From positions 1 to 25,399 of the forward strand of contig JADJOZ010000010.1 of assembly GCA_016713525.1 (NCBI GenBank): 25,399 nt of DNA, read 5' to 3'. The stretch's first letter is position 1. Every line of letters begins with the position of its first letter. A model generated the notes under the pieces. It saw nothing but the letters and a program-made list of their open reading frames with translations. It was not told where the DNA came from and did not search any database. Position numbers and translations under genes: made by a program. Source of the stretch: Bacteroidota bacterium. GTDB taxonomy: Bacteria; Bacteroidota; Bacteroidia; AKYH767-A; OLB10. Positions 1 through 9,931 of the stretch are shown piece by piece.

Positions 1-2611
1 AAAGTGCCGATATTTTGTTCTACATAATGCATAAGCTTTTTGGGAGCCGATTCCCTTAAGAGTATAATTTTTCTGTGTTAAAGCGTTCTTCAGAAAAGGC
101 AATATTATTATATTGTAGAACCAACCTAATATTTAAAGTTAATAACGTAAGCATTTAATGTAAAAACGAATTGAAATTCATCATGGGCCGATCTATTCGG
201 GGTGTCTAATACTTCAGCCTTTACATCGTTATTTTGAATAAAATCGAAAAGTGCCTTTTTATTGGAAATAGAGTGTGCAAACGCCACAATACCGGGCAAT
301 TCAGACAGGTAGGTAGCGAGGCTTTCCAGTTCTTCCAATTCCTGGATGTCATCAAAATCTGCAGATTGAAATATCAGACAAACTATGTCTTTGAGCCTCT
401 CGATAGTGTAATTTGACTTATTAAAGGTAGAACCAAAGATTGGGCTTGAACCTGACAAGATACTTCACGAACCTGCCGATATGAACGGGTTCAGTTTGCA
501 GGTAGCCTTCAATAAAATAAAATGTCTTTTCTGTAGCAGGGACCAGTGTACCAAAAAAATGTTCTATTTTATCTGCATCCCTTTCGTGATTTACCATCAA
601 CTCATCAAGTAGCATATAATTCCATATAGCTTCCCGCCTGAAATATTTGGCTTGAAGGTGTTCCACTACAGTAGCCTTGTTTGGCAGAGAATAGTCTGGT
701 GAAAGAGAAATGCCGTTCTTTACACTTGCCTCAAATGTAAAGTCTTGCTGGGTCAGGTTGATTCCGTGAAGACAGATATATAATCATTATAATTCTCATT
801 AATATACCGTTTACCAGCAGGTACCTTATCAGGTTGCTATCCGTAAAATCCGCCAGGTATTCATCAATGGGTGTCTTCTCAAATATCTCGCTTACACCGT
901 AGGAGTCAATTACAGCAACCTCCCTCCACAGTTCGGCAATAATCTTTTTAAGTCTCTCAATTTCGCCATTGCTTTTATCCTCTACATTCGTTGCTCGCTG
1001 CCTGTAAGAAAGTACTGAGACTTCCTTTTCAATACTGGCGAATGCTATTCCACTATCTATAGCATCAATCAAAAAGTAATCGCTTGACGATGAGTATTGC
1101 TGCTTATACATACAGTATTGGATCTTATGCTCCCATATATTTTTCAAAATGATCATCTTCTAAAGCCTCAATACTATTTATTTTATCCATAGTATAAAAA
1201 CTTGAAAACCCCTCAGCGGGAAATAATGTGGTTAATATAAACCGCCCTGAGTTCCTTTATATCATTTTGAGTTTCTTTTTCAATCCCATTTATTTGTGCC
1301 AATAGTTGGTTTATCTTTTCCCTGTTATCACTTTGAAGCTTTTCTGCATAAACAGGCCGACCCAAAAAAAAATTATACAGCTTACCTTTTCTTTCCGGTA
1401 ACTCACCAAAATCTTCCGGGTACATATTCTTGTATACGATCATTGAAAATAAATTGGCCTGCGACAACTCCGGCTGTAAGGCGATACGATAAACCTGGTA
1501 TTCATGAAATATATTGATCAGCATCCGCATGTCAATATCATCAATAAAGGTGACCACATCTTCTGTAAATTCTTTTGGCAGCATATTTTCAAGTCTTGCA
1601 TTTGCAATCATTCGGGTAAGTTGTTCGCCGGCATTGGAAGGATTGATAAAAGGAATGACAGGGATAATAAATTCAAAGAACCTAACCCGCCCCCGGCTGT
1701 CTTTAAACATTTCATCCTTGATCGCATAAACAAACTAACCTTTCTTTCTACAAGGTTGGAGTTATTGATCAGTATATTTATTTCTCTTAGCTTGGTAAAA
1801 ATATCCGTACTGCCAAACCGGTCCACATCTTCGATTATTAATACATTGAAAGGGTACATTCAAAAAAATAAAGGATCTCTTCTATGTGCTGGTTAAAACC
1901 GACTTATCCGGTTGCCTCGTTCGGTTCCACTTCTCCTTTAATGCTGAGCTTGCTTATTTTAGAATTGCTGAACAGCCTCATACCCGACTTGAAGACAATC
2001 CTATCCCGGTAAGGAAAGTAAGTATTAGAATAAAGGAACCCCAATCAAAGGGAAGACCACAGTGACCAGCTTTCTGAGTTAAGTTTATTGATATAATCAA
2101 AATTAAACAGGATAATGGCGCTGTTAAGCCATAAGAGGAAAAACGCAGTATGCAGCAACAACTTGCTGGTGGTAAGATTAACAATACGCTTGAACCGGGA
2201 ATCAGGAATTTTATCTGGTTTCACATGGTAAAACATCTGTTGCAGGATGCTCACTTCCAGTTTACGCTCAAAATCATTTTTATCTTCTTTGTTATCTTTA
2301 AACGATGCCAGCGAGACATTCAAGTACTCATACTCACGATGATGGTGCTGAAACGTGCGCAATATGGTGCTTTTGCCGGAACCATAACTGCCGGTAATAG
2401 CTATATTATTGATAGAAGGCGTTTCCAGTGCGCTTTTAAGGGAAGAAAGATAAGGCTGTATTTTACTTAAGTCTACTTCGTTGGTAAGTACTTTAGGTGC
2501 TAATGAATTAATGGCGTTGTCTGACACGCTCTGCTTGACTGCTAAGTTTTGTTCTAAAAGAACCAACATTTTCCTTAGATATGGTAACAAACGGCTTAGC
2601 ATCTTTTTCAT
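1..2611 (-). CDS. YobI/KAP-like membrane P-loop NTPase, frameshifted, C-terminus beyond left edge
   Basis: A large NTPase, readable only by joining frames. The N-terminal part (2611 down to about 2050) carries a Walker A motif, GSYGSGKST, after the stretch NSLAPKVLT. Two hydrophobic segments follow, about 2060-2160 and 1985-2040. Then come Walker B (VLIIEDVDRF, near 1830-1860) and a conserved FVYAIKDEMF / FFEFIIPVIPF region (about 1650-1720). Membrane segments between Walker A and Walker B are the hallmark of KAP-type NTPases, and the overall pattern matches the YobI P-loop family, usually above 1,000 residues. Downstream frames 1213-1710, 731-1156, 421-666, 126-458 and the first 120 bases continue the protein, which still reads open at position 1. 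At least eight single-base breaks are needed. The ATG lies 12 nt after the hsdS stop, so it belongs to the RM operon. A defence or conflict role is inferred from the company it keeps; the substrate is unknown. Confidence 0.75.
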
Positions 2612-2623
2612 ATTCTGACTATA

Positions 2624-3794
2624 TTATACAGTCGCCAACCTTGAAAGCAACAACTCTTTCAGTTCCGTTAGCTTTTGGTTTCTTTTTTTTTTAATTTGAT
2701 GAAGGCATCAACAACATTTAGATTTTTAGAAATAATTGCCTGAGTTTTAGAATCAGGAATTAATAATGGAATAGAAACTAAATGCTCCCTCTTTGCAATA
2801 TTAACTTGTACACTTCCTCCTGCATCTTGAATTAATAGTGAATTGCCTTCTAGGGAAGTAATAAAATACTTGAAGATCTTGGGATGTAAAAGGGAATCAT
2901 TTACTCGAAGTATTAATAAAGCTTGGTTTATTATGCCTTTTGGGTCTTCGTTATCTATCTCTGTTATTCTGCCAAGTGTTCCACTACAACTAACAATAAA
3001 GTCATTTCTCTTTTACTGTAAATCGTTTTAAAGTATTATGCTTGTCCTTTGAAATGAAATATCTGAAATTTCTATGATTATCAATTGCGTGTTGTTGCTC
3101 ATATCCAGGAATGCCGCTTTCTGCATATCGCTGACTCTAAGAGCAGAACCGAATGGACCCCGGATGTATCCTTTTGAGTCAAGTACTTCCCTAATGTTCC
3201 AACCCTCCAACCCTCAAGCAAATTTTCCAAATCAATACCTTCCACAAACCACTCCCTATAAATAGCCTGAGCAGTTTCTTCGAGTTTTTGTATCAGTTGT
3301 TGGTTTAGGTCAATGCGGTTTTGAATGACGTTGTATTCTTTTACAATTTCTCTTTGTTTGTTAATGTGAGGAACTGGTAAAAGTGTGTTGCACATTTCTT
3401 CCCAATCAAATATTTTCTCTGCACTGCCGTGGCTTTAAACCTACTATAACGGTCAAACTCATGCCTGCGAAACCACATCATCAAATATTCAGGGTCAAGT
3501 TCGTTAATGTCTTTTACTTCAAAAGGAACATACGCCAGAGAAATTAAAGCTTTGTCAAAATCATTAAATAAAGCTATGGTAATCTTTTCACCGTTTCTTG
3601 ATGTTACAGGTCCATAGGCAAACTGATTTCTTTCAATGATTCTGTAAGTTGACATATCCGTTCCGATTGTGTTGGCAATAGAAGGGATAAACATTTTCTG
3701 AATACTCAAACCTACCAAAGGTAAATCACCTAGGTCATTGTTCCGCCCAACTACCGTCTGTATGTTTACCAAGCGGTTTATAATTCTTTCGCAT
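2624..3794 (-). CDS. hsdS: Type I restriction-modification specificity subunit HsdS, frameshifted
   Basis: HsdS selects the DNA target for the HsdM/HsdR complex. The first target-recognition domain is clear: SIQKMFIPSIANTIGTDMSTY, FAYGPVTSRNGEKI and EYLMMWFRRHEFDRY (about 3450-3720). It is followed by the central conserved helix, INKQREIVKEYN ... QLIQKLEETAQAIY (3250-3390). The second recognition domain reads GYIRGPFGSALR (about 3150), then, after a frame change, YEQQHAIDNHRNF and SCSGTLGRITEID (2920-3010). The C-terminus is LTELKELLLSRLATV with its stop at 2624-2626. I place the start at the ATG at 3794 (MRKNYKPLGKH), which overlaps the upstream ATPase gene end by 17 nt; a one-base break near 3765 then joins the body. 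About six breaks in total. The reconstructed length of about 390 residues is normal for the family. Confidence 0.85.
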
Positions 3795-5697
3795 ACTTCT
3801 CACTTGTTTTGTATCCTTGTTCGGGGTGGTTGTGGGTTAAAGGAAACCGTTTTTCCAGTTTGCCATCTTTAATCATGTTAGGGAATATTTTGTTCTTCAA
3901 GTAGTCTACAGATTTGTTTAGCTTGTTGGCCACCTCTTCCATTTTTACATAGTCATATTGGCATAGCTTCATGATTTCCGTTTCCAATTGATTTCGATTC
4001 AGTTTCAGACGGTTTTTTTCCCTTTTGTCTAAGGTGTCAACCTTTTCTGAGGAGGTGTCAACCTTTCCTGTTCTAACTGATTGATTATCTGACATATTTT
4101 TCGAGGTGTCAACCTTTCGAGAGGTGTCAACCTTTGGCAATTTTAAGGATCCCTCTCTGCCAGCGCTGTTAACCATTTGCTTCAATTTGTAGGTTGTCCA
4201 TCTGCCGTTATCCGATTCGAGAAAATTCTCAGCGCACAATTTCTTGAGTAATCCTGTTATATCCGAGCTGTGGAGATTCAATACATATTGCAACCTTTGG
4301 TTGGAAATTGATCCTTCAATTTGGCAAAAGGAAAGTACAGTCAACTCATCCGCTGAAAGGTTACTTACATCTCCAAACACTTGATTCAGCTCATTTAGGA
4401 CTGGTTCAGGAATTACGCTGAACATTGGTAGGGTCAACTTCAAACGATCTGGCTGGCGCTCCAATTCCAGGAAGGGTCGCCGCCAGTGGGATTCCTTCCA
4501 ACCCGACATGATTTTATCTACGCCGCTTCCAGCCTTTTCAGCTCGTCCAATGAGCATAAACATTTGCTGCAAAGATGGATTTCGACATTCACTGATGCCA
4601 CCGGCATAATATTGTTGTAAAGAGACGAGCAAAGTCCCAGGATTGAAAAAACAAATTTTCAGTATCCAATTCAAGTACAATGTTGCCACTTAAAGAGTAA
4701 TCGGTGTGTACCAAAGCATTTACAAATGCTTCGCGCAAAGCGACGTGCGTGGGGATTTCATCTACGCGTTGGTCTTTGTCCAAATGAAATGGTTTGGGCA
4801 AAGTTGATGATAGCTTTGGCCAAACCTTAAGATAAAATTGCAACAAATTGTTTTCCCAGGTACCGTCTGGGTATATTCTATCGGTCCACCTGATCTTTGG
4901 ATCAGTAGATAATTTTTCTCTGAAATCAGGAAAAAAATCAGGGACAAAGTCTTGCTCCCTTAAACTGTCAGAAGTGCCGAACATAAGGATACCTGCGAGC
5001 GTAACTCCTTCGGATTTGGTTTTTCGATCTAGCTTGTATGCGCCTAGCTTCTTAAATAATTCAAGATTATCCAAAGCGTGCCATGGATGATCTGGTTTAG
5101 AGGAAACAAACAATTGTCTGAATTGCTTTACAGTGGTAGCATCAAAATCTTCGATTGAAAAGTTCTCAAGATGGTGCTATCTCGTTTCAATTCCGCACTT
5201 GAGTCTGCAAGCATTCGCTTTACTTCATCATCTGTGCACCGATAATCTCCTTCGTGGTTGCGTTTATAAGTATTGCCAAAAGGATTTTTTGTCAAATAAA
5301 CAGGTCGTTCTGTTCTTGCAGCAAAAGGAATTCTTAAAACAAGGAGTTTTTTTTCTTTTATCTCAATGACTTTAATATCATTATTCGTTAAAAGATTTCG
5401 ACTTACATTGTTTGGATTGTTGCATTCATTCCAAAATTGCTTTGTATATTCATCAATTTGTGAAGCACTTAACCCTTCAATGGTAAAAGAGTCTCGCGAC
5501 TCCCTTATACCAATCACAATTATTCCTGAATTTGTATTTGCAATGCAGAATGCACGACTTCCATAAGTCTTTCGAAATCCTCCAGCAACGACTTGTATTC
5601 AACTTCAAAGTACTCTGCAGGCAAGAACTCCTTATTCAAGAGAGAATGAATGGTAAAATCATCCACAAATCAAAAGATTCAATTGTCCTTCATTCAT
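3778..5697 (-). CDS. AlbA_2/Schlafen-type ATP-binding protein inserted between hsdM and hsdS, frameshifted
   Basis: This resembles the AlbA_2 (Schlafen AlbA) plus HATPase_c_4 proteins often annotated as RecG-like or putative transcriptional regulators. Joined frames give MNEGQLNLFDLW at the start (ATG 5697). The AlbA core follows, ANTNSGIIVIGI (about 5510-5550), with FGNTYKRNHEGDYRCTDDEV near 5230-5290. The HATPase_c_4-type part contains VALREAFVNALVHTDYS (about 4690-4750) and GRAEKAGSGVDKI (about 4510-4550). A winged-helix-like region (about 4190-4340) and a KVDTS-rich linker (4031-4135) come before a final helical domain ending in SEKYAKEL. Breaks are needed near 5660, 5630, 5570, 5150 and 4640. 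Reconstructed length is about 640 residues. The start is 7 nt after the hsdM stop and the end overlaps hsdS. AlbA_2 ATPases within hsd operons are a known arrangement; the biochemical role here is unknown. Confidence 0.75.
4031..4135 (-). repeat. Four AGGTGTCAACCTTT repeats encoding KVDT(S) motifs in the ATPase linker
   Basis: Four near-identical 14-mers of the form (A/G)AGGTGTCAACCTTT start near 4030, 4051, 4103 and 4121, inside the AlbA_2-type gene. On the coding strand they give KVDTS/KVDTL words separated by variable residues. They lie between the winged-helix-like part and the C-terminal domain, so they probably form a flexible spacer that can expand or contract. Confidence 0.7.
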
Positions 5698-5704
5698 TTC
5701 AAAT

Positions 5705-7271
5705 CTATTTTATATCCCAATTCATCGAATACTGCAATAATTCATTTTTGCTTTCTAGTTCTGCTCTGAGCAAATCCGCAAATTCATGCTGAAGGCTTTG
5801 CATTTTGACATCAAAGTCCAATGTTCTCATCACGGTTTACAAACTCAATGTATTTGCTCGGCACCATGAAAAATCTTTTTCGCTACTTCATCAAACGAAG
5901 CGGAGTAGCAGAACTCAGGAATATTTTCACCTTAGGTCTGCCATTGGTGGTAAGTTCTAACCACTTTTTGAATATCATCATCTGAAAATTGAGTGTATTT
6001 CTTTTCAAAAGGCTCACCCATTTGTCGCAAATCCATAAACAGGATTTCTTCTTCTCTGTCACGATACTTACGTGTTTCGTCACCAACTTTTTGCTCTGTG
6101 CTTTCTTGTTTTTGTTTACAATCCAGAGCGTTACGCTGATGTCTGTGGTATAAAACAAGTTTCTTGGCAACACCAAAATGGCTTCCACAAACTTGTTTTC
6201 AATCAGTTTTCTACGAATTTTATATTCTTCTCCACCGCCACTCAAAGCACCATTTGCCAATATAAAACCCGCAATACCATTGTCGGAAAGTTTAGAAACC
6301 ATATTTAATATCCATCCATAATTGGCGTTGCTTTTGGGTGGCACATCATAACCTCTCCAACGAGGGTCATCAATCAATTCCTTATCGCCTCTCCAATCTT
6401 TTGATTAAAAGGAGGGTTTGCCATAATATAATCTGGCTTTCAGATCCTTATGTTGGTCATCTGCAAAGGTGTCCGGCAGCTTTCGCTTCAGGTTGCCACT
6501 AATGCCCCGTATGGCAAGGTTCATTTTGCCAGTTTGTACGTCGTGTTTGTATTCTTGTCCGTAAATAGAAATTTCCTTTTGTTTCCGTGGTGAGCTTCAA
6601 CAAACTTATGGATTGAAAAAACATACCACCCGAACCACAAGCTGGGTCATAGATTATACCCTTGTAAGGTTCTTCATCATTTCGGCAATCAAGTTTACAA
6701 TGCCTTTAGGAGTGTAAATTCTTCCTTTACCCTTTTCCTTCAGCTAATGCAAATTTTGAAAGGAAGTATTCATATACTTTACCAAATCTTGTTTTGGATC
6801 TTTGGTGGTATCAATGTCGTTAATTGTATCGAGCATTGAAGCCAATTTAGTTACATCTAACCCAAACGAGAAAATGTATTGTCGGGCAGGGCACCTTTCA
6901 AGGCTTTGTTGTTTTTCTCAATGGTATGAAGGCAGTGTCGATAAGCAATGCTATATCATTTTTGTTTGGCTCTTTTTTTATCAGATAACTCCAGCGGCTA
7001 GTCTCTTCCAAGAAAAACACATTGTTCATATTGTAAAACTCGGGCTTCTCAATGTATTTTTTTGCCCTCAGCAACCAGTTTGGTTCTATGTTCCTCAAAT
7101 TTGTCGCTTGCAAATTTTTAAAAAAATCAGTCCTAATACAACGTGTTTGTATTCGGCTGGCTCAATGCTTCCTCTCAATTTATTTGCTGCTTCCCAAAGA
7201 GTAACTTCAATTGCTTTCTCTTTAATCTTGCCTTGAGTTTGTTTAATGGGTTCTTTCTTATGTTTTTTCAT
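5705..7271 (-). CDS. hsdM: Type I restriction-modification DNA methyltransferase subunit HsdM, frameshifted
   Basis: N6-adenine methyltransferase subunit of the type I RM complex. The start at ATG 7271 gives MKKHKKEPIKQTQGKIKEKA, followed by an LWEAANKLRGS-type N-terminal helical domain. The SAM-binding motif DPACGSGGMF lies at about 6620-6650 and the catalytic NPPF at about 6410-6425 (IMANPPFNQKI). After it come DDPRWRGYDVPPKSNANYGWI and the LPRNLFYTTDI segment (5883-6377). The C-terminal helix (LQHEFADLLRAELESKNEL) ends at a stop at 5705-5707. Several one-base breaks occur, for example near 6385 (between QKI and WRGDKE), in 6400-6900, and near 5818. Reconstructed length is about 522 residues, as expected for HsdM. 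The AlbA_2-type gene starts 7 nt further on, so the genes look co-transcribed. The motifs are intact, so the protein may be functional if the breaks are sequence errors. Confidence 0.88.
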
Positions 7272-7400
7272 ATAAAGTTTTTTAGTGATTCAAAATGTCT
7301 GTGTCGGCTAAATTAAGTTATATAGAAGCACGGTTATAACATATTTACTTTTTCAGTATCAGTTATTTAATTCTGGCTTTAAATATGGATTTTTCACAAT

Positions 7401-7419
7401 TTAAACCGTGGTGGTTTAA
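7401..7419. promoter_or_regulatory. Perfect 7-bp inverted repeat TTAAACC-N5-GGTTTAA upstream of hsdM
   Basis: TTAAACC (7401-7407) and GGTTTAA (7413-7419) are exact reverse complements separated by GTGGT. It lies 130 nt upstream of the hsdM start and has no T-run, so an operator fits better than a terminator. The binding protein is unknown. Confidence 0.3.
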
Positions 7420-7540
7420 CTTCTAAATTTACCACCCATCCCCCCAACCACCAAAAAATCACCCAAATAATTTAAAATATTATTGATCTATCAATCAACC
7501 GTTTATAACGGGTAGACAAGTTTACCCCCCGGGAAAACCC

Positions 7541-7757
7541 TAATTATGTGGTTAATTATGTAGTTAATTAGGTGGTTAATTAGAGTGGTTAATAAGGTAG
7601 TTAATTAGGCAGTTAATTAAAGTGGTTGATTAGGTAGTTAATTGGGTAGTTAATTAGGTGGTTAATTAGGCAGTTAATTAGTGAGTTGTTAGGTGGTTAA
7701 TTGGGTTGTTAATTAAGTGGTTAATTAGGGTTGTTAATTAAGTGGTTGATTAAGAGG
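7541..7757. repeat. 12-bp tandem repeat array, block 1 (about 18 units of TTAATTAGGTGG)
   Basis: Units begin at 7541 (partial), 7552, 7564, 7576, 7589, 7601, 7613, 7626, 7638, 7650, 7662, 7674, 7686, 7697, 7709, 7721, 7734 and 7746. Consensus is TTAATTA(G/A)GT(G/A)G. Most units are 12 bp, three are 13 bp and one is 11 bp. The palindromic core TTAATTA(A) is best conserved; the GTGG/GTAG half varies. Roughly one unit per helical turn would put the cores on nearly the same face of DNA. Confidence 0.9.
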
Positions 7758-7790
7758 TTTTAGTCAATTAATTAAGAGTTTAATTAGCTA

Positions 7791-7819
7791 AGATCGCCTG
7801 GCTCAGGAAAGGAAGGAAG
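7791..7819. repeat. GC-richer spacer element, copy 1
   Basis: The element AGATCGCCTGGCTCAGG... separates repeat blocks 1 and 2. A related sequence follows block 2 (7950-7980), sharing GATCGC, GGCTC and GAAG at similar spacing. A weaker relative, sharing CTAAG and TCAGGAAA, may occur at about 8037-8063. Confidence 0.5.
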
Positions 7820-7951
7820 TTAATTGGGTGGTTAATTAGGTAGTTAATTAGGTGGTTAATTAAGTGGTTAATTAAGTAGTTAATTAGGTGGTTAATCAGG
7901 TGGTTAATTAGGTAGTTAATTAGGTGGTTGATTAAGGGGTTAATTAAGTGG
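7820..7951. repeat. 12-bp tandem repeat array, block 2 (11 exact-length units)
   Basis: Units start every 12 bp at 7820, 7832, 7844, 7856, 7868, 7880, 7892, 7904, 7916, 7928 and 7940, with the same consensus as block 1. Every unit is exactly 12 bp, so this block is younger or better preserved than block 1. Confidence 0.9.
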
Positions 7952-7980
7952 ATCGCTTCGGCTCCAGTGAAGTTAAGAAG
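7950..7980. repeat. GC-richer spacer element, copy 2
   Basis: GGATCGCTTCGGCTCCAG... follows block 2 and resembles the element at 7791-7819. The interval therefore has a higher-order unit of repeat block plus spacer element, present at least twice. Confidence 0.5.
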
Positions 7981-8123
7981 GGCTAGTTAAGTGATTGATT
8001 AGTCGATTTTTATTCAAATATTTAAGTAGCCAATTAACTAAGTTCCTTAGCGGGTCAGGAAATCGACTTAGACTGCTGAAATGACTTTTCCGGTTTTGAT
8101 CAAATTCAATATAATACAAATTT

Positions 8124-8155
8124 GGACAATACAGAAACAATTAATAGATTTGTCC
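8124..8155. promoter_or_regulatory. Candidate operator: GGACAA-N20-TTGTCC dyad upstream of the Xre-ImmA gene
   Basis: GGACAA (8124-8129) and TTGTCC (8150-8155) are reverse complements, 26 bp centre to centre, about 45 nt before the ATG at 8201. Xre proteins of toxin-antitoxin-like loci usually repress their own promoter from such sites. Short arms make chance possible. Confidence 0.25.
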
Positions 8156-8200
8156 GTTTATTTTATGAACAACAACTCATAGTTATTAACACCACTACCC

Positions 8201-9257
8201 ATGAATTACTTCCCTGAGCGTCTCAAAAATGCCCGTAAAATGAGGGGTTTCTCATTACAAGAGCTTTCGGATTCTCTTCAACAATCAATTTCAAAGCAAG
8301 ATTTGAACCGGCTTGAAACTGGTCAGAAGCAACCGGATAGTGAGATTTTGTCCAAGCTGTGCTCCACTCTTCATGTAACCCTTGACTATTTTTTCCGAAA
8401 AAAAACTGTTTTACTGGAAAATGTTGAATTCCGTAAACTCAAAAAACTAACTGTTAAGGAGAAGGAAAAAGTCAAAGGACAGACCATTGAATATCTCGAA
8501 AGATATCTTGAGTTGGAAAATCTTCTTGGAATAAAACATAACCTCCTTTTCATCCCCATGAATATAAAATTAGGATGAACAAGATGTCGTTAAAGCCGCC
8601 AGGAAAATGAGAGAGGATGTATTTCAAATTGGGAATGACCCAATTTATAATATATACGAACTTCTCGAAGAGAAAAACATAAAGGTAATGCCTACTGATG
8701 TAGACAAAGCTTTTTCTGGTATGTCAACCATCATTGATAATGAAATTGGCGTCATCGTTTTTAACTGCAATAAAGAAGTGCCAAAAGTTCGTAAAAGGTT
8801 TACCCTGTTACATGAACTTGGTCACCTATACATGAATTTGTCGGATTTTGATGAGAAAACCACTGAAAAGTATTGTGATGCTTTTGCGGGAGCCATGCTG
8901 TTGCCGGAGGAGAAACTTATGGAGTATTTTGGAGGGAAAAGAGATGTGGTTTATGTGAAAGAATTGAAGTTGATAAAAATGTACTTCGGCATTTCTTTGG
9001 TTGCAATTATGCATAGAGCGAAATCGCTCAACTTAATATCAGACCACTATCTTAAGTACTTTTATATTAAATACAATAAGTTTTATAAAAAGGATGAAAG
9101 CGAAGGATATGATGGGGTTGAAGAATCGAATCGTTTTATTCAACTATTGATTCGCGCAGTAGCACAGGAAATTATTTCAACTACTAAAGCTGCTGCATTG
9201 AATAATCAGATTTTAGGCGATTTTCGTGAACAATTTCTTGATGCTGATTCCCAATGA
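8201..9257 (+). CDS. Xre HTH - ImmA/IrrE metallopeptidase fusion protein, one frameshift
   Basis: Residues 1-70 form an Xre-type helix-turn-helix (ERLKNARKMRGFSLQELSDSL ... LNRLETGQKQPDSEILSKL). A linker follows, then an ImmA/IrrE (COG2856, DUF955) zinc-peptidase domain with HELGH near 8814 and DAFAGAMLLPEE downstream. It appears as two frames, 8201-8578 and 8607-9257. However, the bases from 8574 read DEQDVVKAARKMREDVFQIGNDPIYN in the second frame, so removing one G at 8573-8574 restores a single protein of about 351 residues. That is the usual fused architecture as I recall it. The peptidase may cleave a repressor or act as the antitoxin side of the pair. The stop overlaps the PIN gene start (ATGA), which indicates translational coupling. 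It is divergent from the RM operon. Confidence 0.85.
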
Positions 9258-9747
9258 AAGTTGCCATTACCGATGCCAATATTTTTATTGACCTGATAAA
9301 GCTCAATTTGTTGGATTGTTTATTCAAACTTGGTGTTGAAATCCATACAACAAGGGAGGTTTATGATCAGTTGAACCAAGATCAGAAATCAGTCGCCGAA
9401 TTTTCCAATCAGGAGTTCTTTTGGTCTATAATTTCTCCTTTGAACAGTTGCATCAAATAAATGAACTCGAAGTTCCTAAGGGACTTGAATTGGCGGATCG
9501 AACGGTTTATTACTATGCCACAATAATAAAAGCAATCATTTTGTCCGGAGATCGGAAACTTAAAAACTTTTGTTCAAGTAAGAAATTGCATGTGAATGGA
9601 ATCCTTTGGCTTTTCGATGAGTTTCTCGAGAAAAAATTGATAACATATCCGGAAGCAGTTTTAAAATTGGAAAAATTAATGTCATTTAACGACAGACTGC
9701 CAGGAGATGAGTGTGAAATTAGATTGAATAAGTGGAGAAATCATTAG
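9254..9747 (+). CDS. PIN-domain protein, probable toxin partner of the Xre-ImmA protein, one frameshift
   Basis: The start VAITDANIFIDL holds the first PIN acidic residue. EVYDQL, LADRTVYYYA and ILSGDRKLKNF supply the other acidic positions expected for this Mg-dependent RNase fold. Two frames (9254-9460 and 9421-9747) join if the T run at about 9418-9421 is one base longer, giving about 164 residues. PIN-like proteins, including DUF4411 members, are known partners of Xre-COG2856 proteins in proposed type II toxin-antitoxin systems. The ATG overlaps the preceding stop by 4 nt. RNase activity is inferred from the family. Confidence 0.75.
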
Positions 9748-9931
9748 CAGAGATGCAGTGCATCGGCTAAAGAAACTTATAACAAGTTTTATTTTAAAAA
9801 GGTGTACTAATTACTATCGTGTTTTTATTGAATTTCAATTAAGTTGAACCATACTGAAGAATGGATTTTGCAGTTGTTTTTCTACCCGCAAAAACACAAA
9901 ATTATTTGCAATTATCCATTAGTTCTTCTGC

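Larger units (their letters stand above)
7272..8200. other. Gene-free divergent interval between hsdM and the Xre-ImmA gene
   Basis: No convincing coding region is present. It holds an inverted repeat (7401-7419), a C-rich stretch (about 7430-7460), two blocks of 12-bp repeats (7541-7757 and 7820-7951), related GC-richer spacer elements, and a weak dyad (8124-8155) shortly before the Xre-ImmA start. Promoters for both divergent units must lie here or within the genes, but I could not place a convincing -33/-7 pair. Confidence 0.7.

Noticed and set aside
7820..7951. Minus-strand frame open through repeat block 2, encoding alternating NHLI/NYLI words
   Set aside because: It follows from the 12-bp period, has no start codon with a ribosome site, and is destroyed by the 13-bp and 11-bp units of block 1.
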